The notes beneath the pieces were generated by a model. That model ran no database searches, was not told the DNA's origin, and saw nothing but the letters and a program-made list of their open reading frames with translations. Made by a program: the position numbers and the translations under genes. A stretch of 64,000 bases of DNA from Pseudanabaena mucicola FACHB-723 (GTDB taxonomy: Bacteria; Cyanobacteriota; Cyanobacteriia; Pseudanabaenales; Pseudanabaenaceae): contig NZ_JACJQB010000002.1 of assembly GCF_014696385.1 (NCBI RefSeq), positions 124,001 through 188,000 of the forward strand, read 5' to 3'. Below are positions 17,327 to 28,300 of the stretch, piece after piece (the stretch's first letter is position 1; each line of letters opens with the position of its first letter).

Positions 17327-17770
17327 CTATTCCTTAGTAATATTGCCAGCCCTTACCCAACCTTCTTCTTTGGTGCTTTCATTCCTGACAAATACCCATT
17401 CGCGATCAGGGGTTTCTTTAATAACGGCAACCTTGGCATTAAAGTCTGCACCGCCAACATTATTTGCCGATTGACTAGGTTCAGCACGAAATACTAACCC
17501 AATACCAGCATTAACTTTACCCTGATATTTGGCATCGTTAGATTTGGGTTTCGCGGTGACCGTTGGTTTTGGGACTGGCTGCACCTTGATCGCGGCGATC
17601 GGCGACTTGGGTGCAGGTACAGCTTTGAGGTCATTGGCAAAAACAGGTCTTTGAGGACTCTGTCTATAGGGCAAAATGACGTAGTACCAGCCGATTGCCA
17701 CGATTGAGGCAATTAGCCCCAAACTAAAGGCTAAGCTAACACTCGATTTTGCAGTTTCTGGAAATCTCAT
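17327..17770 (-). CDS. Membrane-anchored SH3b-domain protein
   Basis: A 147-residue protein. A single hydrophobic helix near the N-terminus (SVSLAFSLGLIASIVAIGWYYVILPY, about 10-35, given here in part) anchors it. A Pro/Lys-rich linker follows to about residue 80. The C-terminal bacterial SH3 domain (about 85-145) includes GIGLVFRAEPSQSANNVGG and REWVFVRNESTKEEGWVRAGNI. SH3b domains often bind peptidoglycan or peptides, so a cell-envelope role is likely but unproven. It is a single gene on the minus strand between hisZ and obg. Confidence 0.75.
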   Translation of the reverse strand: MRFPETAKSSVSLAFSLGLIASIVAIGWYYVILPYRQSPQRPVFANDLKAVPAPKSPIAAIKVQPVPKPTVTAKPKSNDAKYQGKVNAGIGLVFRAEPSQSANNVGGADFNAKVAVIKETPDREWVFVRNESTKEEGWVRAGNITKE

Positions 17771-17861
17771 TCAAAAATACCTAATCAAGATCAAATCAAT
17801 TGCTGTATTGATGATTGGTTGAATAGATTACCTTAAGTTATCCAAATTGAATAGAGATTTT

Positions 17862-19061
17862 TTAGCTGACACTTTCTAGGCTTGCCGCACCGTCATTGCT
17901 AATCCATGCAATCTGAGTAATACCTCGCAATCGCGCATGGTTTCGCACTTCTGTTTCAGCCCGAAATTCTAACTCTAACTCAATTGCATCACTTGCTAGA
18001 TCTTGGCGTAGCTTGGCAGCATAGGCAAAGGCGGATTGCATCGCCTTGGGACTTTGGGCAACAACTAAGCATTTAGATGTCACGAGGGTTTGGGGTAAGC
18101 GTGATTGCAAAGCTTGTTGCAGATCTTCGAGATTAATGCAAAAACCAATGCTGGGATAGCTGATGTTTTGAGGATGATAAACGCCGAGAAGATGATCGTA
18201 GCGTCCTCCTTGAGCAACTACATAGTTGTTACAGGCAACTTCAAAGACAATGCCTGTGTAATAGTCAAAGGTCTGCATAAAGCTGAGATCGAGAATTAGC
18301 CGATCGACTGAAGTAGTACCTGTACTTTCCCAAAGTTCGATCAGGGACTTGAGATAATTAATTTCCCCTGTCAGGCTCGATGTCCATGCACTGTTGGATA
18401 GTCGGCTAAGTACATCCTTGGGCTTGCCGCGGAGATCGATTAATTCGAGGGCATAACCTTTGACATCTGTGGGTAAGTCCATTTCCTGTAGAGAAATGCG
18501 ATCAAGACTAGCTAGGCATTGTCGAACTTTATCGCGATATTGCTCTGGGAAAAGCTCTAGCAATGCCCCCGTGAGTCGAGCATCACCAAGAATAATTTGC
18601 CAATTTTCTAGTTCTACGCGATCGAGGCTTTCGGCAAGCAGCATCAAGATTTCGCCATCGGCAAGTAAACCCGATGCGCCCAATAGCTCTACACCTGCTT
18701 GAAAAGATTCTTCTGAGGTGTTGTTGGATCTACGCCGAAATACATTGGCGTTGTAATAGAGTCGCTGCGGACAGGTCGCCACATTGCCGCCAAGTCGCGC
18801 CGCATAGGCACGGGCAATTGAGGCAGTAAATTCGGGACGTAAGCCCAAAATATCGATGCTGTTGCTATGGAGTTGAATTACGGATTCAGGATCGACAGCG
18901 CCCCCTGCGGTTAGCGATCGCAAATGTTCAACGGTGGGGGTAATGATGCGTTGATAGCCCCATGACTGAAAAACTTGTTGAATACGACTCTCGATCCAAC
19001 GCTTTTGAGCAACGTCTAGGGGAAGTAAATCTTTTGCGCCAGTCGGCAGTTGATGCACCAT
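17862..19061 (-). CDS. hisZ: ATP phosphoribosyltransferase regulatory subunit HisZ
   Basis: A 399-residue class II synthetase-like protein. It shows the histidyl-tRNA synthetase core without full synthetase features: LPTGAKDLLP at the start, GLRPEFTASIARAYAAR (motif 2 region), RLYYNANVFRRR, ESFQAGVELLG, and FDYYTGIVFEV. The C-terminal part is short and does not look like a complete anticodon-binding domain. HisZ activates the short form of HisG in histidine synthesis. Length and motifs match cyanobacterial HisZ. No other his gene is in the window, which is normal for cyanobacteria. Confidence 0.88.
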   Translation of the reverse strand: MVHQLPTGAKDLLPLDVAQKRWIESRIQQVFQSWGYQRIITPTVEHLRSLTAGGAVDPESVIQLHSNSIDILGLRPEFTASIARAYAARLGGNVATCPQRLYYNANVFRRRSNNTSEESFQAGVELLGASGLLADGEILMLLAESLDRVELENWQIILGDARLTGALLELFPEQYRDKVRQCLASLDRISLQEMDLPTDVKGYALELIDLRGKPKDVLSRLSNSAWTSSLTGEINYLKSLIELWESTGTTSVDRLILDLSFMQTFDYYTGIVFEVACNNYVVAQGGRYDHLLGVYHPQNISYPSIGFCINLEDLQQALQSRLPQTLVTSKCLVVAQSPKAMQSAFAYAAKLRQDLASDAIELELEFRAETEVRNHARLRGITQIAWISNDGAASLESVS

Positions 19062-19106
19062 ACAATTCTCTCAGTCTTCGCGTTCCATCGTACCGTGAAT
19101 TCTTGC

Positions 19107-19153
19107 ACAAAAAAATTGAAAGCTCCGCTTTGCAGAGCTTTCAATTTTTTTGT
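19107..19153. terminator. 19-bp perfect palindrome after the M56 peptidase gene
   Basis: Arms 19107-19125 and 19135-19153 pair perfectly; the minus strand reads CTGCAAAGCGG at the apex. It lies immediately after the M56 stop codon and upstream of hisZ, both on the minus strand. Confidence 0.8.
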
Positions 19154-20017
19154 TTAGTAGTGCAATGGCAAAACGGTTAGAGGCAGTAAAGCAAAGCTGA
19201 GCCAAAATAGCGATCGCAAAGAGAATTGTGGCAAAGGTTCAGGGGTTGCCAACAAAAAATTGATGCGTTCTTCGAGGCGATCGCAGGTATTGGTTGCCCC
19301 AAAAGCTGCGGCAAAGGTGGTGTTGGGGGTTGAATTGCTAGTGACCATCAGCAGTAATGACTCGGCTAGCAATAAGCCATCAGCATATTGAGCCGCCCAA
19401 CGATCGGCGCGAAGTTCACGCAGTAGTAATAATTCTTCCCAGAGAGCTTGGGTATTGGGCAGCCAAGGCATGACTTGACGGAGACAACCGAGCCAGAAAA
19501 ACCAAAAGGTATCACGGTAATAGGCATGGGCGCGTTCATGCAATAGCACAGCTTCAAGGTGTTCAGCATCCAGTTTATTGAGCAAACCTTGGCTGATAAA
19601 AAGTTGCGATCGCCAAAAGCCGATTTGGGCGGCGAATAGCATCGGCATATCTAAGATTTGCATGGATTCCTCAGACTCAGCATTTTCAGTCTCGATCACC
19701 AGATTTTGTAATTTTTGTAAAGATTGCCAACCGCTCCAAGCAAGTTGAGCTGATCGCAAAATGCTGTAGATCAGAAATAGAATTGCGATCGCATAGCTGA
19801 GTTGACCAGCCTGTAAACCAATCATCTGTCCCTCTGCCCCCATCCAAATAACGGCGATCGCCGTCATCACGACCAGCAGTGGCGGCAACACAAAACAGAT
19901 CAGGGCAGTTTGCCAGCGACTTAGCCAGTTATGACCACCAGACTCGATAAGGTTTTTCCAACCATAACGCATTGCCCAAGCAAGGCAGAGCGATCCCAAA
20001 ATCATGACAAAATGCAT
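19154..20017 (-). CDS. M56-family membrane metallopeptidase (BlaR1/MecR1-like)
   Basis: A 287-residue membrane protein starting MHFVMILGSL at ATG 20017, with AGGAGG about ten bases upstream; a longer frame overlaps blaI and is unlikely. Several hydrophobic helices surround a zinc-protease site HERAH in AVLLHERAHAYYRD, with ELRADRWAAQYADG supplying the third ligand region. It has no penicillin-binding sensor domain. In BlaR1/MecR1 systems this protease inactivates the partner repressor; here that partner is the BlaI-type gene four bases upstream. The signal sensed is unknown. Confidence 0.85.
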   Translation of the reverse strand: MHFVMILGSLCLAWAMRYGWKNLIESGGHNWLSRWQTALICFVLPPLLVVMTAIAVIWMGAEGQMIGLQAGQLSYAIAILFLIYSILRSAQLAWSGWQSLQKLQNLVIETENAESEESMQILDMPMLFAAQIGFWRSQLFISQGLLNKLDAEHLEAVLLHERAHAYYRDTFWFFWLGCLRQVMPWLPNTQALWEELLLLRELRADRWAAQYADGLLLAESLLLMVTSNSTPNTTFAAAFGATNTCDRLEERINFLLATPEPLPQFSLRSLFWLSFALLPLTVLPLHY

Positions 20018-20021
20018 TGGC

Positions 20022-20450
20022 TTAGCCCTCCTGTGATGGGGATCTTGATTGACGGAGTTTGGTGAGACGATCGGCAATCGCTTCGAGTTTGTCCATGCTT
20101 GCCCTGTCAAGATCATCGGCAAAGGCAGCCACAATATCGGCATCACCCAATTCTAGAAAGCGATTCAGTTGGTGATAGGCTTGCAAAGCCTGTGCTTCGG
20201 CACGAGATATTCGCGCTTGCCAATAGAGTGTTCTACCTTCCTTCTCACAATGAATCCAGCCCTTTTGTTCGAGGCGACGGAGTACCGTCATCACCGAGCC
20301 ATAGGCTAATTCGCGATCGGGATCATTCAAAATGCGATCGTGAATATCGGTCGCACCTAATCTGGTGCTGTTCCAGATAATATTTAGAATTTCTGACTCT
20401 AGCGGGCCCAATGACAGATGTTTGGGGCGATATTTGGGTAGCGGGGTCAT
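20022..20450 (-). CDS. BlaI/MecI/CopY-family transcriptional repressor
   Basis: A 142-residue winged-helix repressor. LGPLESEILNIIWNSTRLGATDIHDRI and YGSVMTVLRRLEQKGWIHCEKEGRTLYWQARISR match the BlaI/MecI DNA-binding domain. The C-terminal helices form the dimerisation region. It is followed with a four-base gap by the M56 protease, forming a two-gene repressor-protease unit. The divergent neighbour is sufS, 216 bp away, whose regulation by this protein is possible but unshown. Confidence 0.88.
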   Translation of the reverse strand: MTPLPKYRPKHLSLGPLESEILNIIWNSTRLGATDIHDRILNDPDRELAYGSVMTVLRRLEQKGWIHCEKEGRTLYWQARISRAEAQALQAYHQLNRFLELGDADIVAAFADDLDRASMDKLEAIADRLTKLRQSRSPSQEG

Positions 20451-20666
20451 AATACTAAACAGGCTATGAATAAGAAGGCTTTAAGGCAGCATTGTCTATC
20501 ACACTATAACGCTTCTAGCCCCCACCTGATTCAGCATAGACTGCTAAAATTAAGTAGACAAAATGCCAGAAAAATGTGAAACGCATTCGGCATTTCAGAC
20601 CGTCGCCGCCACCACATCTAAATATTTAAGATAGCTAATATTCAAGACAGCACCATAGCAAGCCCC

Positions 20667-21917
20667 ATGACACTAACCTACGAGAAGACTTTGGCAGATC
20701 GGGTCAGAGCAGATTTCGAGATTTTGAATCAAGAAGTTAACGGCAAACCCCTTATCTATTTTGACAATGCTGCCAGTTCGCAAAAGCCTAAGTCAGTAAT
20801 TGAGGCTTGGAAATACTATTACGAGCATGACAATGCCAATGTCCATCGCGGCGCACATACCCTCAGCGCTAGAGCAACCGATGCCTACGAAGGCGCAAGG
20901 GAAAAGGTCGCTAAATTTGTCAATGCCAAGTCATCAGAAGAAATTATCTATACCCGCAATGCCAGTGAAGCAATTAATCTAGTTGCCTATACTTGGGGTT
21001 GGGCTAATCTCAAGGAAGGAGATGAGGTGATCCTCTCAGTGATGGAGCATCACAGTAATATCGTCCCTTGGCAATTAATTGCTCAGCGCACAGGTGCAGT
21101 GCTGAAGTTTCTCGAACCCACCAGCGAAGGGCTGTTGAGCGTTGAGCAGTTTCGGTCTTTGCTAAGTCCTAAGACCAAACTAGTTTCCATCGTCCATGTT
21201 TCCAATACCCTCGGTTGCGTCAACCCCGTCGAGGAGATTATTCCCCTAGCCCATGCTCAGGGTGCAAAGGTGCTGCTCGATGCCTGTCAGAGTGTCCCCC
21301 ATATGCCGATTGATGTCCAAGCCCTAGATTGTGATTGGCTGGTAGCTTCGGGACATAAAATGTGCGCCCCAACGGGCATTGGATTTCTCTATGGTAAGCG
21401 GGAGCTATTGCTAGAAATGCCTCCCTTTATGGGTGGTGGGGAAATGATCGCTGATGTCTTCCTTGATCATTCGACCTATGCAGGTTTGCCCCATAAGTTT
21501 GAGGCAGGTACACCTGCGATCGGTGAGGCAATTGCCCTCGGTGCTGCGGTTGATTATTTGATGGCAATCGGCATGGACAAGATCCATGACTATGAGCAGG
21601 AATTAATTAATTACCTGATGGCACAACTCGAACAAATTCCTGATATCAAGGTCTATGGGCCAAGGCACAATCGCGCAGGTTTAGCTGCCTTCACGATTGC
21701 CCATGGCATTCATGCCAACGATCTATCGGCAATGCTTGACCAAGATGGGATCGCGATTCGGTCTGGGCATCATTGCACACAGCCTTTACATCGTTTTTTA
21801 GGCATCAGTGGTACGGCTCGTGCCAGTGTTTACTTTTACAACACCAAAGCAGAAATTGATACATTTATTACAGCGCTCAAAGATGCGATCGCATTTTTTA
21901 AAAATGTCATGGCTTAA
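20667..21917 (+). CDS. sufS: Cysteine desulfurase SufS
   Basis: A 416-residue PLP enzyme of the group II (SufS/CsdA) desulfurases. The PLP lysine is Lys231 in [13 protein letters not shown] and the catalytic cysteine is Cys370 in [15 protein letters not shown]. Other family segments are [25 protein letters not shown] and [11 protein letters not shown]. It takes sulfur from cysteine for Fe-S cluster assembly by the SUF system. sufBCD are not adjacent in this window; dprA follows 21 bp downstream. Confidence 0.95.
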   Translation: MTLTYEKTLADRVRADFEILNQEVNGKPLIYFDNAASSQKPKSVIEAWKYYYEHDNANVHRGAHTLSARATDAYEGAREKVAKFVNAKSSEEIIYTRNASEAINLVAYTWGWANLKEGDEVILSVMEHHSNIVPWQLIAQRTGAVLKFLEPTSEGLLSVEQFRSLLSPKTKLVSIVHVSNTLGCVNPVEEIIPLAHAQGAKVLLDACQSVPHMPIDVQALDCDWLVASGHKMCAPTGIGFLYGKRELLLEMPPFMGGGEMIADVFLDHSTYAGLPHKFEAGTPAIGEAIALGAAVDYLMAIGMDKIHDYEQELINYLMAQLEQIPDIKVYGPRHNRAGLAAFTIAHGIHANDLSAMLDQDGIAIRSGHHCTQPLHRFLGISGTARASVYFYNTKAEIDTFITALKDAIAFFKNVMA

Positions 21918-21938
21918 ACGCCTTAAAACCCTTAACTA

Positions 21939-23030
21939 ATGGAAAGAGCCTACTGGTTAGCATGGTCACAGGTACGGGGGCTTGGTCCCGTTTTACTAAA
22001 ACGCATTTACCAAACCTTCGACTCTATGGCGGAGGCATGGCAAGCATTACCAAAGGAGCTGCAACAGGTCGAGGGCATTGGCGGGCAAACCCTTGAGTCC
22101 ATCCGTCAAGCCCAGCAAGAAGTTGAACCTTTGTCACTCTTGGCAGTCCATGAGCATGACAACCTCAATTTTTGGACTCCTTGCGATCGCGAATATCCGC
22201 AATTACTGTGGGAGATCCCCGATCCGCCGCCAATTTTGTACTATCGCGGTCATCTCACCAGTTGGAATGAACGGAATACCGTAGCGATCGTTGGTACGCG
22301 CCGCGCCACCCCCTATGGTCGCAGGTGGACTAAAAAGCTGGTAACGGCTTTAGCGGAGCGTGGTTTTACGATTATTTCAGGCATGGCAGAGGGCATCGAT
22401 GGCGAAGCCCACAAAGCCTGTTTAGATGTTGGTGGACAAACTGTGGCAGTCGTAGGCACAGGAGTCGATCAAATTTATCCCCATCGGCACAAGGATTTAT
22501 ATAACCAAATTCTCAACTCAGGCTTAGTCCTGAGTGAATATCCGCAGGGTACAACGCCTCAAAAAGCACATTTCCCTGCCCGTAATCGGATTATTGCAGG
22601 ACTCAGCCGCGTCACATTGGTGATCGAAGCTCCCGATCGTTCAGGAGCTTTGATCACGGCTTATCAAGCCAATGAATATGGACGAGATGTCTATGCTCTG
22701 CCCAATTCCCTTGATGTGAGTGAAGCTAAGGGCTGTTTAAAGCTTTTGGGTAAAGGCGCACAGGCGATTTTAGGTGTAGATGAGTTGCTGGAATCCTTGG
22801 GAATGCTGCCGCATTTAGATCAAACTACCACTGCGATCGCAATTGATCATCTTGCCCCACTGCAACAGAGCATCCTCCAATCAATTGGTTTTGGCGATCC
22901 CGTTGGTCTTGATTGGATTGTGGAACAGGTCAAAGCCCCCTCTGGTGAGGTTTTAGGCGCACTAACCCATTTAGAACTGATGGGGGCAATCGCCCCATAC
23001 CCTGGAATGCGCTATCAACGACTCACTTAA
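21939..23030 (+). CDS. dprA: DNA-processing protein DprA/Smf
   Basis: A 363-residue protein. N-terminal helices (about 1-75) resemble a helix-hairpin-helix pair. A Rossmann-type DprA core follows with VAIVGTRRATPYGRR, IISGMAEGIDGEAHKA, TVAVVGTGVDQIYPHRHKDLY, LSEYPQGT and FPARNRIIAGLS, and there is a C-terminal winged-helix region. DprA loads RecA on incoming single-stranded DNA during transformation. comEC is also in this window (47133-49535), so parts of a competence pathway are present. It starts 21 bp after sufS and is likely co-transcribed with it. Confidence 0.95.
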   Translation: MERAYWLAWSQVRGLGPVLLKRIYQTFDSMAEAWQALPKELQQVEGIGGQTLESIRQAQQEVEPLSLLAVHEHDNLNFWTPCDREYPQLLWEIPDPPPILYYRGHLTSWNERNTVAIVGTRRATPYGRRWTKKLVTALAERGFTIISGMAEGIDGEAHKACLDVGGQTVAVVGTGVDQIYPHRHKDLYNQILNSGLVLSEYPQGTTPQKAHFPARNRIIAGLSRVTLVIEAPDRSGALITAYQANEYGRDVYALPNSLDVSEAKGCLKLLGKGAQAILGVDELLESLGMLPHLDQTTTAIAIDHLAPLQQSILQSIGFGDPVGLDWIVEQVKAPSGEVLGALTHLELMGAIAPYPGMRYQRLT

Positions 23031-23033
23031 CGG

Positions 23034-23071
23034 AAAAGAAAAAAGACGGCATCAGCCGTCTTTTTTCTTTT
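23034..23071. terminator. Bidirectional terminator between dprA and lepA
   Basis: Arms 23034-23050 and 23055-23071 pair perfectly around ATCA, with a GACGGC/GCCGTC stem base and A/T tracts. It lies three bases past the dprA stop and faces the end of lepA. Confidence 0.85.
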
Positions 23072-23106
23072 GCAGCCTGTTTTTTAATTCAGCACAAAGC
23101 GCTGTA

Positions 23107-24918
23107 TCAATCACCATTCAATTGCAAAATTGCCATAAAGGCGGCTTGTGGTACTTCCACCGTACCAATCGACTTCATCCGCTTTTTACCTTTCTTCTGC
23201 TTCTCTAGCAATTTCTTCTTACGAGAAATATCACCGCCGTAACACTTGCTCAACACATTTTTACGCAATGCCGAAATATTTTCCCGCGCCAAAATCTTAG
23301 AGCCGATCGCCGCCTGAATTGGAATTTGAAATTGTTGCTTAGGAATCAGTTCCCTCAGTTTAGAAACCAAAGCGCGACCAACATTATAGGACTTGTCACG
23401 ATGGACAATACAGGCTAAAGCATCGACGGGTTCTTCATTAACCAGAATATCCACCAACACCAAATCATTCGGACGATAGCCAATGACTTGATACTCCATG
23501 CTGGCATAGCCCTTAGTACGCGACTTCATCTGATCAAAGAAATCCGTCACCATTTCCGCCAAAGGCAGTTCATAGATTAAAGTTGCCCGCTCAGTGGTGA
23601 TGTACTTAGTATCAACAAATACGCCGCGTCTCGCCACACAGAGATCCATTAATGTCCCAATGTAAGTTTGAGGAGTCATAATCTCTAGCTTGACGTATGG
23701 CTCTTCAATCAATTTCCGTGAATTAGGCGGAGGCAATTCACTAGGGTTATCAATCATCAAGATCTCGTCGTTATTGGTCGTCACTTGATAAACCACCGAT
23801 GGCGCAGTCACAATCAAATCGAGGTTATATTCACGCTCCAACCTTTCCTGCACAATCTCCATATGCAGCATCCCCAAAAATCCGCAACGGAAGCCAAAGC
23901 CCATCGCGTTAGAGGTTTCTGGCTCATAATTTAAAGCCGCATCATTGAGCTTGAGTTTAGTTAAGGCTTCACGCAACTCCTCAAACTGATCGGCATCAGT
24001 GGGAAACATGCCGCAAAATACCATCGGTTTTGCTTCTTCATAGCCCGGAAATGGCTCAGGTGCAGAGTCAACCGCCGAAGTAATCGTGTCACCAACCCGC
24101 GCATGGGCTACGGTTTTAATTGCCGCAGCAAGATAACCCACCTCACCTGCATGTAATTCATCGACTTGGATTTGGCTAGGGGCAAGTACGCCTAACTCAT
24201 CAATTACATATTCCTGACCCGATGCCATAAATTTAATGCGATCACCTTTTTTGACCGTGCCATCCATAACACGGAAATAGACGATGACACCACGATAGGC
24301 ATCATAATAACTATCAAAAATCAAAGCCCGTAAAGGCTGATCAACGGTATCTTTTGGTGCTGGCACTTTAGAAACGATTGATTCCAAAATCTCGCGAATC
24401 CCGATCCCTTGCTTTGCCGAGGCATGGATGGCATCCACACAATCTAAGCCAATTAGCTCCTCAATTTCATGGGCAATGCGATCGGGATCTGCCCCGGGCA
24501 AATCAATTTTATTAAGAACAGGCACAATTTCCAAATTATTCTCTAAGGCTAAGTAGACATTAGCCAGAGTTTGCGCTTCTACCCCCTGTGACGCATCCAC
24601 TACCAACAAAGCCCCCTCACAAGCCGCCAAACTACGAGACACCTCATAGGAAAAGTCCACATGCCCTGGGGTATCAATTAAATTAATTGTATATTCCTCA
24701 CCATCAAGGGCTTGGTACTTCATTCTTGCCGCTTGTAGTTTGATGGTAATACCGCGCTCTCGCTCTAAGTCCATATTGTCGAGAAATTGGGCTTTCATAT
24801 CTCGGTCTGCCACCGTGCCTGTAAATTGCAACAAGCGATCGGCAAGCGTTGACTTACCATGGTCGATATGGGCAATGATCGAGAAGTTACGAATACGAGA
24901 GACGGGTACGTTGGTCAT
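23107..24918 (-). CDS. lepA: Elongation factor 4 (LepA)
   Basis: A 603-residue translational GTPase. G1 AHIDHGKST is at about 16-24, G3 is DTPGHVDF, G4 is LNKID, and a SAKQGIGI segment serves as G5. The LepA-specific C-terminal domain is present, including [23 protein letters not shown]-type [17 protein letters not shown] and [24 protein letters not shown]. LepA remodels stalled ribosomes. It is a single gene on the minus strand, convergent with dprA and divergent from infB. Confidence 0.97.
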   Translation of the reverse strand: MTNVPVSRIRNFSIIAHIDHGKSTLADRLLQFTGTVADRDMKAQFLDNMDLERERGITIKLQAARMKYQALDGEEYTINLIDTPGHVDFSYEVSRSLAACEGALLVVDASQGVEAQTLANVYLALENNLEIVPVLNKIDLPGADPDRIAHEIEELIGLDCVDAIHASAKQGIGIREILESIVSKVPAPKDTVDQPLRALIFDSYYDAYRGVIVYFRVMDGTVKKGDRIKFMASGQEYVIDELGVLAPSQIQVDELHAGEVGYLAAAIKTVAHARVGDTITSAVDSAPEPFPGYEEAKPMVFCGMFPTDADQFEELREALTKLKLNDAALNYEPETSNAMGFGFRCGFLGMLHMEIVQERLEREYNLDLIVTAPSVVYQVTTNNDEILMIDNPSELPPPNSRKLIEEPYVKLEIMTPQTYIGTLMDLCVARRGVFVDTKYITTERATLIYELPLAEMVTDFFDQMKSRTKGYASMEYQVIGYRPNDLVLVDILVNEEPVDALACIVHRDKSYNVGRALVSKLRELIPKQQFQIPIQAAIGSKILARENISALRKNVLSKCYGGDISRKKKLLEKQKKGKKRMKSIGTVEVPQAAFMAILQLNGD

Positions 24919-25384
24919 AAAGTCAAAACAATAGGGGGCAAAACAATCAGGGGCAAAACATTTCGCGACTACTCGATCCTACATCAAAGTAAATTAATGT
25001 AAATAACTGTAACAGTTTCCATAGGCGCGATCTCGCTAAAACCAATACCCAAAAATTGTATTTGGGGTGTATTTAAGGTTAATGTACAAGAGCTAGTAGA
25101 CTAAGTGGGATTTTGCCAAAATTTATGAGTCAAGTTTGCTAAATGCTCTTATTACTAGGTTGCATGGGTAATAATAGCTATAGTAGTTTCAGCTCCAAGT
25201 TGAAACCAACTTGACACCTAAATTCAGGCTAAACCTGTTCAAGCAGGAATAGCTAGGCGCTTCTAAGATTAACTATGGTCAATGTAATTCAGTCAATGTA
25301 ATTCAACCTAGCAAAAGATAGGAAGCAACTTCTATGTAAATTCAATTTCGTTACCTAAAACAGTTTCGCAGGGCAGAGTAAGCA
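24919..25384. other. 466-bp region between lepA and infB, with overlapping inverted repeats
   Basis: It holds the divergent promoters of lepA and infB. In the infB leader, GTTTCA/TGAAAC (25186-25206) and CAAGTT/AACTTG (25196-25213) share bases and cannot both form. A second set, CAGG/CCTG/CAGG (25225-25247), has the same property. A 14-base direct repeat GTCAATGTAATTCA occurs twice around 25275-25302. ATAGCTAGGCGC at 25249-25260 resembles the outer end of the MITE-like repeat. No gene is visible. Confidence 0.45.
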
Positions 25385-28300
25385 ATGAGTATAAGCAATC
25401 GAGTTCGACTATATGAACTCTCACGAGAGCTAGACCTTGACACCAAAGATGTCATGGCAGTGTGCGAACAACTAAATATAGTTGTCAAAAGTCATAGTAG
25501 TACAATTACAGAATCCGAGGCGGAATTGGTTCGCATCAAAGCCCCTCAAGACCATCCCAAAGCTGAGCCCAAAGCTTCTGATAAGAAGACAACCGCGACA
25601 GCCAAACCCAAAGAATCTGAAGCTCGCACTGCCAAACAACAAATTTTGGCGGTCACCAAGCCCACGATTAGGCTAAGCACAGGCTCTGACAATGTAGAAG
25701 CTCAGCCACCCCTTAACTCACCCAGTCCAATTGCCGAGCCTAGCTCTGTATCTCCTGCCCAAACTGCCACTAATAATTCTTCTTCGCCCATGCCTCATGC
25801 TCCTTCGTTAGTTAAGCCTCCCAGTCGTCCTTCTTCAGAAGGGGAACAGTCCGAAATCACATCTGCACCTAAAATCGAATTGACTTCAGAACCTGCATTG
25901 ACCACACCAATCACCCCTAAAGCAAGCAAAGACTCTCAGCCCGCATCGCCATCAGAACCTAGGGCAGAGTTGACTCCTCCTCCATCACTACCTAAGCCTC
26001 CTGAAAAAGTTGTAGCGGTTCCTGTACCTCCCAAAGTTGTATCTATACCCAAGGAAGCACCTGTCAAGCAAGGAGCTGTAGCCAAGGATCAAACACCCCG
26101 CAAAGACATGACAAGGGGTGAGCGATCGCCACAGTCGGACAAGTCTGAACGTGTTCCTCCCAAGCAAGCATTAGTAAGTGTGTCACCACCACAGGTAAAG
26201 CTAAACAAACCCGTTGCGCCAGAGCGTCCCAAAACTCCTGTTGCCGTTACACCGAAGGCAGTGATTGCACCTAAACCTCCTGTGGCTAGACCTAATGATG
26301 AGCCAAAGGTTGCGGCAAAAGCTCGCGTTGACGAGGATAAGAATGAAGCTAATAGCCCAACTGAAGCAATAAGAATCAACAAGCCTGAGCGCCCTAAACT
26401 AAATCGTCCTGTGGAAGCTCCTGCGGCGGCGGCTCCTGCGGCGGGTAGACCCCAAACCCGTGGGCCTAAACTAGTCAAAGATTCGGTACTGATCGAGAGG
26501 GGAATCACTGCACCCACTGAGCCACCCCATAATTTGCGTCCACCGATGCCAACTTTGATGCGTGCGCCAGAAAAGCCTGTCATCGCCGATAAAACAGGCA
26601 AGAAGCCTGAAAGTGCTGGCGGTTTTAGTCCGCCAACTCTACCTGAGCTTTTAGAGAAACCCACCTTGCCAAATAAAGCTAATAAGCGCAAGGGTAAATC
26701 TAAGGAAGAGGAAGAAAAGGATTTACTAGAACTGAAGGAAAAGAATCGCTTGAACAAACCCAAGCGATATCTGCGTGATTTTGATGATGACGATGATGAT
26801 GATGCGACTGATGCTGCCAATGAGCTAGCACAGATCAGTCTATCCCTAGCGCGTCCAACGGCTAGACCCAAGGCAATAACTGTCCCAGCGAAGCCCACCA
26901 TGGCGGCTGACATTAAGCCAACTCAAAAGGGCAAGAAATCTGCACCAAGTCGTGATCGTCGCCATCATCAAGTTGAAGTCGTTCCCGAAAAGCCAACTTC
27001 TGTAGAAATTGAAGAAGGTATGACCGTGGCGGTACTGGCTAAGCGCTTGGTACTTTCGGAAACTGAAGTAATTCGCACCCTATTTATGAAGGGGATCATG
27101 GCGAATATTAACCAGACCCTTGATGTGGGTACTGCCAAGATGGTAGCAACGGAATTGGGCTATGAAGTCCATGCCCCTGAAGTGGTTGAGCTGGCGCTGA
27201 AGACCGAGATGATTGAAGTTGACGACCTTGATAAGTTGCAACGTCGTCCCCCTGTTGTCACGATCATGGGTCACGTTGACCATGGTAAAACCACTTTATT
27301 GGATGCGATTCGCAAGAGTAAGGTCGCCCAAGGAGAAGCAGGTGGGATTACGCAGCATATCGGTGCTTACCACGTTGATGTTGAGCATAATGGTCAAGAT
27401 CAACAGATCGTCTTCCTTGATACCCCTGGACACGAAGCCTTTACGGCAATGCGGGCAAGAGGAACTAAGGTTACTGACATTGCGGTGCTAGTGGTTGCTG
27501 CCGATGATGGTGTGCAACCGCAAACTATTGAAGCAATTAGCCATGCCCGTGCAGCTAAAGTGCCAATTGTGGTCGCTATTAACAAGGTGGACAAGATTGA
27601 GGCGCAACCCGATCGCATTCGTCAAGAATTGACTGAATATGCCCTTGTAGCTGAAGAATGGGGCGGCGATACGATCATGGTTCCAGTCAGTGCAATTCGT
27701 GGAGAAAATCTCGATACCCTGTTGGAAATGATCTTATTGGTTGCCGAAGTTGAAGATCTGCAAGCCAACCCCAACCGTACTGCGAAGGGTACAGTCATTG
27801 AAGCCCACCTTGATAAGGCGAAGGGACCTGTTGCCACTTTACTCGTCCAAAACGGTACATTGCGCGTTGGTGACATCTTTGTGGCGGGTGCAGCCTTTGG
27901 TAAGGTGCGTGCCATGGTCGATGATCGCGGTGCGCGGGTCGATAAAGCGTCTCCATCCTTCGCGGTGGAAGTCCTTGGTTTGGGCGATGTACCTGCGGCA
28001 GGTGATGAGTTTGAGGTCTATCTTGATGAAAAACAAGCCCGTGCGATTGCCGATCAACGCACGATGGATCAACGCCAAGCCCGCTTGATTCAAGCGATGG
28101 CATCCCGTCGTGTCACCCTCGGAACTTTGTCCGAAAAGGTCAAGGAAGGCGATCTCAAGGAACTCAATATTATCCTCAAGGCAGACGTACAAGGCTCTCT
28201 CGAAGCAATTCTTGGCTCATTAGCGCAACTACCTCAGCGTGAAGTACAACTACGGATCTTGCTATCTGCGCCTGGGGAAATCACCGAAAACGATATTAGT

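Noticed and set aside
26089-26913. 274-residue open frame on the minus strand opposite infB
   Set aside because: It is the antisense of the Pro/Lys/Ala-rich linker. Its Ser/Leu/Gly-rich composition is what that codon pattern gives on the other strand, and it has no ribosome-binding site or motif.
27741-28192. Cluster of overlapping 97-117-residue frames within infB
   Set aside because: They lie wholly inside the conserved IF-2 domains in other frames and have no recognisable domains.
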